From Ilex aquifolium (lineage: Eukaryota; Streptophyta; Magnoliopsida; Aquifoliales; Aquifoliaceae), in assembly GCA_951799425.1 (NCBI GenBank), contig OX637397.1, forward strand, positions 14,188,064 to 14,252,063: a DNA stretch of 64,000 nt. The letters are read 5' to 3'. The position numbers were made by a program, and so were the translations under genes. Below, piece after piece: positions 56,270 to 64,000 of the stretch. Position 1 is the first letter of the stretch; the number at the start of each line of letters is the position of its first letter. The notes below the pieces were generated by a model. It was not told where the DNA came from. It did no database searches and worked only from the letters and a program-made list of their open reading frames with translations.

Positions 56270-56840
56270 ATTTTGGTGTAGTAGTATGTGTGTGTGTGTG
56301 TAATTTGTTATAGTAGTATGTGTGTATTTCAATGTATTAATATGTGTGTGTGTGTTCGCGTTGGTTTATTAGGATGTTTTGGTGTAATAGTGTATGTGTG
56401 TATGTTTTTTGGTGTATTAGTATGTGTGTGTATACGTTTTTGTGTACTAGTGTGTGTTTGTTGATGTATGTGTGCATCTATGTGTATATATTGGTATATT
56501 AGTGTAGAAGTACTGTTGTGGTTCGGGGTGTGTGTGTGTGTGTGTGTTTGTCTATGTTTTGAGGGCTATGTGTGTTTCAATGTCTTAATGTGCGTGTATG
56601 TGTATTTTAATGTGGTAGTTTTTTGGTGTATTAGTATGTATGCATGTGTATATTTTGACGTATTAGTGTGTATGTGTGTATTTTAACGTATTAGTACATG
56701 CGCGCGTGTGTGTATTTCGATGTATTAGTGTGTGTGCATTTTGGTGTGTTATTAAATATTTTAGTGTGTTAGTGTGTGTGTATTTTTAGTGTATTGGGCG
56801 GTGTGTATATTTTTGTGTATTATCATATATTTTATTTGAT
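55270..56840 (+). repeat. TGTGTGTATTTTGGTGTATTAG minisatellite with a polarity switch
   Basis: From 55290 to 55375 the units read as CACTAATACACCAAAA; after about 55380 the array is the reverse complement, GTGTATTTTGGTGTATTAG-like. It is interrupted at 55521-55905 by unique sequence and contains perfect (TG)n runs near 56240 and 56530. Confidence 0.85.
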
Positions 56841-56851
56841 GTATTAGTATA

Positions 56852-57715
56852 CTAGTTATTGTCTGTGTCTAAAGACACGGAGTAATAAAAAAAATTGTCA
56901 ACAATAAATATATTTGTATTCACACCTAAAATCAAATAAAAAAATATAGAGAAAAGAAAAATCAATTTAAGCACCAATTGTAGTGGGAGTGAGCAGTGGA
57001 CATTAGTGGCGGTGGTGGGGTGGCAACGGTGGTTATGGTGGTGGTGGTGGTGGAGGAGGTAGTGGTGATGGTTGTGGGGTGGTAGTGGGACGGTAGGGGT
57101 GATGGTAGGATAGTGGCGGTGGTGGTGGGGCAGAGGTGACGATGTTGATGGTGATGGTGGTGGTGAGGCAGGAGGGATGATGGTAGTGGTGGGGCGGTGG
57201 TGGTATGGTGGCGACAGCGATGATGGTGGTGGTGGGGGGCGATGGGGTTGGTGGTGAGGCGGTGAGTGGGGTGGTGGTGGTTGGGGTGGCGACATTGATG
57301 GTGGCGGTGACGGTGGTGGTTATTGTGGTAAAGGTGGTGGTGGTGATAGTGGTAGTGGTAATGGTGGTGGGGTGGGGGTGGGGGTGGTGGGGGAGGGGGG
57401 TAGTTTGGTGGTGGGGTGGCAATGGTGGTGGTAGTGGTGATGGTGGTTGGGCGGTGGGTGTGGGTGTGGTAGGACGGTTCCAAACACTATTTTTTTTTAA
57501 AAAGTGTTTATGAGAAGTTAAAAGTTCTAGAATCACTTTAAAAAGTCACCCCCAAATACACATTTAGGAGCCTATTTTTCCTATTAAATTTGGGGAGTTA
57601 ATATTAACCACCAGATTAATTTTAAAGTAAAATTTAAAGAGATCTCAACCGCGAAAAGTAAAAATCATTTGTTTATCTTTTGATATTTGAATTGTATTGT
57701 ACTTTATTATATCGA
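56852..57715 (-). mobile_element. nonautonomous Helitron 1
   Basis: On the minus strand it starts TCGATATAATAAAG (57715) and ends with hairpin GTGTCTTTAGACAC, a 9-base spacer and CTAG at 56852, followed by T. These are the standard Helitron signals (5' TC, 3' hairpin, CTRR, A/T target). It carries a GGTGGTGGT minisatellite (57000-57475). No Rep/helicase. Confidence 0.8.
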
Positions 57716-58318
57716 CTAGTTATTGCATGTGCCTGAAGGCACAAAATTATAAAAAATGGTAAACAATAAATATATTTGTATTCATATCTAAAATCAAATT
57801 ATAAACATAGAGGAGAGATAAATGAATTTAAGCATCGGTTGTAGTGGGGGTGAGAGGTGGTGGTGGTAGGAGACAGTGATGGTTGTGGTGGCGGCGGCGG
57901 TGGTGATGGCGGTGGCGGTGGCGGTGGTGGGGGTGATGGTGGTGGTGGTGGTGGCCATGGTGGTGGCGGCGATGGCGGCGGCAGCGGCAGTGGCAATGGC
58001 GGTGGCAGTGGTGGTGGTAGTGGTGGTAGTGGTAGATGTAGTGGTGGTGGGGGTGGTGGTGGTAGAGGTATTGGTGGGGACAGTTTCAAACACTATTTTT
58101 TTTTTTAAAGTACTTATGAGAAATAATTTTTAGAAATACTTTTAAAAAGTAACTCCAAACACACCTAAGGGGCCTATTTTTCCTATTAAATTTAGGGTGT
58201 TAATATTAGCCGTTAGATTAACTTTAAAGTAAAATTTAAAATGATCTGAACCGCAAAAAGCAAAAGTCATTTTGCTTATCTTTTGAAATTTGAATTGTAA
58301 GCTATTTTATTATATAGA
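57716..58318 (-). mobile_element. nonautonomous Helitron 2, tandem with Helitron 1
   Basis: The minus strand starts TCTATATAATAAAATAGC after an A (58318) and ends with hairpin GTGCCTTCAGGCAC and CTAG at 57716. The CTAG directly abuts the TC of Helitron 1. Same family: shared AATAAATATATTTGTATTCA, CCTATTTTTCCTATTAAATTT and a shorter GGT minisatellite (57850-58080). Confidence 0.85.
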
Positions 58319-58501
58319 TATTTATATCAAGAGTTTTAATTATTTTACGGATTAATGGTTTTAACCCAACCTTTTATAATCCAATCCATTACAACCTATT
58401 TATTAAGCGGGTTGGATTGGACTTATTTTGTATCCAATCTATTTTGAACGAGCCTATAACTAACCTAACCCAATCCACTCATTTAGCATCTCTACGAGCA
58501 A

Positions 58502-58875
58502 TGCTAAGAATCTCAAAGCGGTTGTGCTAGTGGCACAGCCTAAATAACTCTAACTGAATACATAACCCAAAAGTGTGCACCATTGAATATTTCCGTGGTG
58601 AACTTTACCCTTTCTTGTGCAACCATGGCTAGCACTCAAACCTACTGCTCTCATAACAATTATATGAGTTAACCTCTTAGGGTGCACTGATAGATGTCTA
58701 TGTAAACTCTAATTTAGAGATGTGAAGGCAACTATGCAAATCAATTGTTTAGGAAGTTAGATCTCAAGGATAAAAATCACATATAAGTAAAATAAAAACC
58801 ACAAGAGGACAATGATTTTTAACGTGAAAAATCCCATCTAGTGTGAAAAAATACCCCCTCCCCCTCCCTCCCTCC

Positions 58876-58906
<31 letters not shown>

Positions 58907-59613
58907 AAAAAAAAAAAGAAAAAAGAAAAACTGTAAAAAAGAAAAGAAAAGAAAACAAATTAAAAAAAAAGTTTGAAAAAATACATGACCAAATTCAGTC
59001 CAAACCAATCCACTATTGAAATCAGAGTATAGACTCAATACTTACATTCAAATTAGACGCACAAGCCATAAGATAAAATATCCTCTTGTCTCGTGCTTCT
59101 CCCAACAAACCTTCTCGCCATTCAACTTGTGTCTAACAATTAATGATTCCTCCGATGTAGGTTTGGATCATGCTCTTTCCCATAGTGCTTGCTCTTGCGT
59201 CAAATGTACTTGGCCACTAATTTTGTTTTTCCAAAACATATTTGCCATATAAAAAAATATATAAAATAAATGCTCATCTACAATTAAACTCAGTATAAGA
59301 TTCCCAAAGTTGATGAATAATTAGGTTTGAATAGTGCATTGGATTTTGATTGTGATTCTCTTCATAATTCTTTGTCTCTCTCTTTTTCTCGAATCCCTGC
59401 TCCACTCTACGAAATTGGTGTGGGTTACGGAGATTCAGTGTTTATATTGTTGTGGTGGAGATGATAGTGGTGGGGCTTTGGGCTGTGGTGGTGGTGGCCT
59501 CACAAGCTACAGATGAAAGGGGAGGTGGCTATAATACAGATTATGGCTAGCTGATTGGATTGGATTGGCTTAGCCATGGAGGTGGTAGGGAATGGATTTT
59601 TTGATGGTGGAGG
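58502..59613. other. intergenic, LTR-like debris and simple repeats
   Basis: AACCACAAGAGGACAATGATTTTTAACGTG-type text near 58795-58830 recalls copia LTR sequence, but no ends are found. A homopolymer junction lies at 58874-58917. No gene recognised. Confidence 0.35.
58874..58917 (+). repeat. C23-A21 homopolymer junction
   Basis: An uninterrupted run of 23 C is followed directly by 21 A, after CCCTCCCT units. Run lengths depend on sequencing accuracy. Confidence 0.8.
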
Positions 59614-60180
59614 TGTAACACCCCAAAATCAATCAATAACAAGAAAAAGTTACAATTTAGTTTTAATTTGAGCTTGGAAGCAACCTGTTATCTATTAATA
59701 GGCGAAAACAGACTGCTATTGGCTGCATCGCCTATCAATTCTATTATGGTCGGCTTGGAGACATCAAAGGAAGATTATTATCTCTATCTGGGTAAGATCA
59801 TAACTTCATTCATTTGTTGAGCCTTGGGAATAACCATTAGCATTGAGGTCAATCACTATATTACCTCTATCATACATACGATATTATATGACGCAAAAGT
59901 ATATGGTCAACACACACCTAAAGTGCCTACATTCCTCTTGCAGCCAAAACAATCACAACCTAACTTGCACGAGATTCAACAACCGAAGTTACTAGTAGTC
60001 CCGAGGGAACGACATCCTCTTATAATAGTTAACGGTGTTGAACAAGCGAGTCATCAGTCCAAGGAAAGAAAAGGACTGCCTTTGAAAAAAGAAGAAGAAG
60101 GAACTCACTTAACTCGCTAGGCCTTTGGAATAAAGGCGATTCTATTCATGCTTCAGACGATTTTCAATTTTTCCTTTTAT
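59614..60180 (+). other. possible gypsy LTR fragment and unassigned ORF
   Basis: TGTAACACCCC at 59614 is a common start of plant gypsy LTRs, but there is no matching end. The 98-codon ORF at 59824-60120 (charged C-terminus) resembles nothing I know. Confidence 0.25.
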
Positions 60181-60204
60181 TTTCTTTGTAAATTATCAGC
60201 AATG

Positions 60205-60260
60205 CCCCTAAATAAACTCCACGTGACAAGCACCCCTAAATAAACTCCACGTGACAAGCA
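60205..60260 (+). repeat. 28-bp perfect tandem duplication
   Basis: CCCCTAAATAAACTCCACGT and the following eight bases occur twice in a row. Confidence 0.9.
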
Positions 60261-60856
60261 CCTAATATTTTTTTGTCTTTTTTTTTTAATTGCTGGTAGT
60301 GTGAAGGATCAACACTCAATGTTTAAATTTTAGGAATAAAATCGATGAAATTGAAACTTTAATAATCAAAATGTGATAAGTGATAAAACCTATTTGATGT
60401 AAAAGGCAATTCCTATTAATCTCCTTAGGAGACAAACATTGACAAAGTGTCCATCTACTTCCCAAAATCCTAAGTACCCCAATAATTAAATGTCATAGAT
60501 TTAACACTTGCATCCAATTAATGGACACTTAGTAACGAACTTGGACAATCTCAAAAATGATCTTCAACATTTTAGTCATCATGCAGTAGTCATGGTTGGT
60601 AGAAATGAAAATTGAGTAACTTTCAATTTTGCTAAACATGCGAGATTTATTATGTGATGTCTCGCGTTTTTATAACATTTCTTATGAAAAAAGACATGCC
60701 ATTTCTATTAAGAAAAAAAGGGATTTAAAAAGAGGATAGATTGAGCATAGACTTAATTTTTAACATTATTTTGTACAAGAATAATAGTTTTTAGGTCTTA
60801 TTAATCAAATCTATCTCATATAACAATTTTGTTTGATCTAAAAATATTAGTAAGAG

Positions 60857-61231
60857 TTAATAACATTTTTTGAAGACTAAATTGATAAAAAATATATATT
60901 TTAGTGACTAAAAATGTTATGTATTTTTTGTTAGTTTAGTTCTTAATGTTTTAATTTTATCAATTTGGTCCCTGAAGTATTCAATTCTTATCATTTTGAT
61001 CCCTACATAGACGGACCGTTAAGTTTTTGACAGAATGATCACATGTTGGGTACGTGATACTGTCTAAAAAAATGACACGTGACCGCTTTCGTCAAAAAAC
61101 TTAAACAGTCTGTTTATTTAGGGATCAAAATGACACGAATTAAATATTTTAGAGATTAAATTGATAAAATTAATATATTGAAGACTAAATTGATAAAAAA
61201 TATATATTTTAGGGACTAAAAATACTATTAA
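60857..61231. mobile_element. MITE with AGGGACTAAA-type ends
   Basis: Arms TTAATAACATTTTT and, reversed, TTAATAGTATTTTTAG are followed on both sides by ATTGATAAAAA and ATATATATTTTAG words. This is the common plant foldback repeat containing GGTCCCTGAAG and CACGTG motifs. Class uncertain. Confidence 0.55.
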
Positions 61232-61539
61232 ACAATGATTTCGGGTATGCAAAATAAAATTGGGAAACATCAGCTGCCAATGGGCAACGGCAAATTTCCA
61301 GGCGTTAATAACAAACTCCCAACTGTTTCACGTAGTCAAGCCTGGAAATGGCAATTATCGATCAAATCTGTGCACCAAACATTCGACAATGTTTATTGAT
61401 ATCTTCGATCCTTAATCTATTCTGATCATCTTCTGGCATACCCATTACACTTCATCTACACTGAATGAAATTCAATTCACGAGTTCATCAAATTTGTTTC
61501 TGATTTTTTTGGGGGGTTTTGGGTATTTAAAATTCAGCA

Positions 61540-61818
61540 ATGTGGGTTTCAAACATAAAGCAACTGAGATGCTCTGCGTTGATTTTGGGAGTTTCGAACG
61601 TATTGGTGATCGTTTTGGGCGTGGTTTTGATTATTCTAGTGTACCCAACTTGTGGGCATGGAGATATTCTTGCCCTTGTCGTGATTTTATTGGTTTCTTG
61701 TGCGAGATTAGCTGCCATGATCCGTATTGCGATTGCACAGCGAGCTACGGCAATGATGATTCTTGACTCTCAATCCGATACCACGGTAGTTGATACTGCG
61801 ATTCGCCATAAAAGAAGG
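61540..61818 (+). CDS. first exon of a probable class-3 lipase-like membrane protein (partial gene)
   Basis: 93 codons from the ATG at 61540 to a phase-0 splice donor (AGAAGG|GTATAC at 61818/61819). The protein has two hydrophobic segments (about residues 12-34 and 42-60) with a short Cys-containing loop (YPTCGHGD), then RIAIAQRATAMMIL and TTVVDTAIRHKRR. From memory, plant class-3 lipase/diacylglycerol-lipase-like proteins start with two such helices, the IAQxATA block and RHxRR, the next exon continuing VRYKRWLWW. The exon boundary falls exactly there. The catalytic lipase domain would be in later exons beyond this window, so the assignment is tentative. The intron would be over 2.1 kb and carries TE debris. 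Confidence 0.5.
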
Positions 61819-62426
61819 GTATACGATTACTTGTTTACAATTTCGTTTTCATGATATTTGTGTTTTTTTTTTTTTTGGGTTTTGCTCGTAGTCTTTTTTT
61901 AGTTCAATCAAAGTGCGTTTCCATTTTCAGTTGGGTGTATAAGATTTTTTCAGTAAGCAGACCTTCTACCAAATTTTGACGTAATTTGTGAGTTTAGGTA
62001 GGATGTTGCTGTTGTATGTTAGCGGAAACAACCTATCCGCTTGTCGGTTTAGACTGCATATATCTAACTATCCCTAGACATTGTAGTGCAAGTCCCTCTG
62101 GTCTGCCATTTTTTATGGGTGTATCTTAATGTGAAAATCTATGTACTGTTACTATTCTATGGTGTGAATGGAGTGCATTTACTACTATTAGTGTTGGTAT
62201 CTTTGGAAGATTAAGGATTCCATTTTAAGAAACGGGACCTGGTTAATGGTAATGTCCCAGAGACGGAATCAAACTCTAGGCCATAGATGGAATATCTACT
62301 GTAGTTTGTATAGTTTGCTTTTTGTTCTGCCTCGTCTAATTGGAACAATGGGTGTTTAATTAAATGTCAATGAGGGAGGATAATTAGTCACAGGATGAAA
62401 AGGTGACACCTGTTATGGCATGTGCA

Positions 62427-62549
62427 GGATTGCGCCTTTGCTTCATTTGAAGATCTTGTGACATGAGAAAAGACAGTGACATAGCCTCCAAACAAATAGT
62501 TCCTCATGAACTCGGTGGAAGACCAATGCTAATGGCCGACCCTCTAGTG
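62427..62549 (+). other. possible unassigned exon
   Basis: An acceptor-like TGGCATGTGCAG and a donor-like GTATGT (62550) bracket 123 bp, in which ATGAGAAAAGACAGTGAC opens a short frame (ASKQIVPHELGGRPMLMADP). No family recognised. It could be an alternative exon of the lipase-like gene or chance. Confidence 0.25.
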
Positions 62550-62689
62550 GTATGTCTGTAGCTTTTATGAACCTCGTCTTGCTGAAGTAAAATTGTCTCT
62601 ATTTGTCTTTGACTAAGTGTGCCAGTAAAGATGTGGCACCATAGTTGGGGAGGGCCTCATGGCCTGGATTGGGACGTACATAAGAGTGT

Positions 62690-63600
62690 TAATCAAGCTG
62701 AGTTTGCCAAGGTTGAGCATGCTCACTTTTTGTTTGATCAGTGGCTCAAGATTGGCTCAAGTTGAGCCTCGAGTGCTTTTGAGCCAAGCTCCGGCCAAAA
62801 CTGAGCCATGAGCATTGAGAGAAAACCCCAAATCGCAAAAAAGAAAAAAAAAACACACCATGAATTTTTCATTAACCCACTTTCCAAATTAACCGGAGCC
62901 AAGAAAAGCAAAAATAGCACAATATAATGTGAATCTTCAAATGCCAAACCTATACTGCATTTGAGCCTTTTGAATTGCAGTTGTTTAGCCTGTGGTGTCG
63001 GAGTTGCAAAGAAGAGCCTTATGCTGGAGCATTGAAGAGGACATCGCTGGAATTAATTATGAGACGAAAGAGATAGAGACAGTAGAAGGAATACGTCTTC
63101 CAATCCTTTGGAGCTAGAGGTGATGGTGGAAAGAGTGGCATAGGGTGGAGGTGGTGATGTGGTAGAGGGTGTTGGTAGTGATGTGAATAGAGGGTGGAAG
63201 TGGTGGGGGAAGCGTGCTAGAGAGTGGAGGTGGTGTGTGGCCGATGGGTGGTACCCGAGGTAACAAGATAGAGAAAAAGTGACAGACCAAAGAGAAGGCA
63301 AGAGATGATAGGTGTACTAGAGACTTGGGGGGAATGAATAGGGAAATGAGAGAGGGAGGAGTTTGAATTGTTTGGTGAATTTGGAGGAAATGAAATGTTG
63401 GTTGTGTGTTTGACTCAGGAAATGACATCGTTTTTTGTACAGTGTATTGAATTTAGTCGTGTGGAGCCCATCGGGATGAGCCATACCCATGCTTGATTTG
63501 GATTTGGCTCAGATGAAAACGAACCTAAAATTTGGATTAGATTCGGCTCGTATTGTGATACAAACGAGATTAGCTAGCTTAGCTCGAGCCATTCGGTTCT
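62690..63600. mobile_element. probable hAT-like element with GGCTC/GAGCC termini
   Basis: AATCAAGCTGAGTTTGCC, TTGAGCC and TGAGCCAAGC words on the left and GGCTCAGATG, GGCTCG, TAGCTCGAGCC words on the right are arranged as subterminal inverted repeats. The exact ends and duplication are not readable. Interior GGTGG-rich. Confidence 0.35.
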
Positions 63601-63639
63601 TTGAAGTTTTGAACAGCTTTAGAAGTACGCTAGAGTAGA

Positions 63640-63895
63640 AGACAAGTTTGCTCATCTGTGACGAGATCTGCATCAGCATACATATTGTAAGCGCAATCAA
63701 GAACTAAAGAATAAGATTGAGAATTGCAGAACCCTCAAAAGTCATCTTGGAGAACTTGTTAAGGTTGGACATCTACATTAGTTCATTGATGACCACAAAA
63801 CAAGGGAGGAGAAGCAGCAGAATTGAGCTTCAGCGGAAGAGTATGGAACCAATCTTTTGGGGGACATAAATGTGATACATGGAGGACTGAGCTGG
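63640..63895 (+). pseudogene. Ty3/gypsy gag fragment
   Basis: Reads like the zinc-knuckle region and linker of plant gypsy gag proteins (CRTLKSHLGELVKVGHLH, then REEKQQN and GDINVIHGG). Broken fossil; it may continue beyond the window. Confidence 0.5.
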
Positions 63896-64000
63896 AAATT
63901 CTATCCAATAAAGCTTCATAGTGCATTTTCAAAATGCGGCACTTGTTCGGGAGGCATATTCTAGCTTGTTCAGATAGGCCCCTATATTTCAATGCATTTA

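Larger units (their letters stand above)
55065..58493. mobile_element. hAT-like composite element with minisatellite and two Helitrons
   Basis: Flanked by ACGAGCAA on both sides (55057-55064, 58494-58501), an exact 8-bp duplication. The right end, reversed, reads AGAGATGCTAAATGAGTGG; the left reads TTTGGAGTAGCAATTTTC, a degraded counterpart. Both ends are followed by CCAATC/GGGTTGG-rich repeats, a known plant hAT MITE pattern. Without the Helitrons it is about 2 kb. Confidence 0.55.

Noticed and set aside
56852-58133. Open frames rich in Val/Gly or Pro/Thr over the GGT arrays
   Set aside because: Repeat artefacts inside Helitrons, open in several frames on both strands.
61527-61766. Other-frame ORFs over the lipase-like exon
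   Set aside because: Only the frame starting at 61540 has membrane segments and ends at a proper splice donor.

Overview
The window is nuclear DNA from a flowering plant, very probably a eudicot. The signs are four-exon pollen-type polygalacturonase genes, plant clades of retroelements (Tork copia, Tekay chromovirus), CACTA, MULE and hAT DNA transposons, Helitrons and many MITEs in AT-rich intergenic sequence. I recognise only three host loci: two exopolygalacturonase genes (40426-42897 on +, 49726-51630 on -) and the first exon of a probable class-3 lipase-like membrane protein (61540-61818). Most of the rest is transposable element sequence, much of it nested with readable target-site duplications (TSDs). 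I see no CRISPR array, tRNA, rRNA or novel enzymatic system.

Layout. 1-4.4 kb: the 3' part of an LTR element, with an accessory ORF and a long LTR that carries two MITEs. 4.4-7.6 kb: fragments of Ty3/gypsy and copia elements. 7.6-36.65 kb: one old Tork-like copia element blown apart by insertions. A hAT element sits at 8503-9606. A CACTA element (12431-30963, TSD ATA) contains a Mutator-like element (MULE, 15584-30640). That MULE has a FAR1-type transposase, which is split by a young, whole-looking Tekay chromovirus (18000-28109, TSD TTAAA). The copia 3' LTR was in turn invaded by a small minus-strand LTR element (31958-36615), itself hit by an L1-type LINE. 36.9-39.6 kb: two terminal-inverted-repeat (TIR) elements filled with minisatellite.

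40.4-51.7 kb: the two polygalacturonase genes form a convergent inverted duplicate with identical exon sizes for exons 1-3. About 6.8 kb of hAT, CACTA, copia and hAT-like insertions separate them. A tandemly doubled inverted repeat lies upstream of the first gene, and a MULE-type MITE with a perfect 9-bp TSD lies upstream of the second. 52.1-55.05 kb: MITEs, a foldback element and a truncated LINE. 55.07-58.5 kb: a hAT-like element holding a GT-rich minisatellite and two Helitrons joined exactly head to tail. 58.5-64 kb: simple repeats, the lipase-like first exon and its apparently TE-filled intron, and a gypsy gag fragment at the right edge.

The most informative content is the insertion chronology readable from TSDs, the hairpin-bearing MULE termini, the 44-bp-period palindromes in the Tekay LTRs, the Helitron tandem, and the polygalacturonase pair with different upstream insertions.
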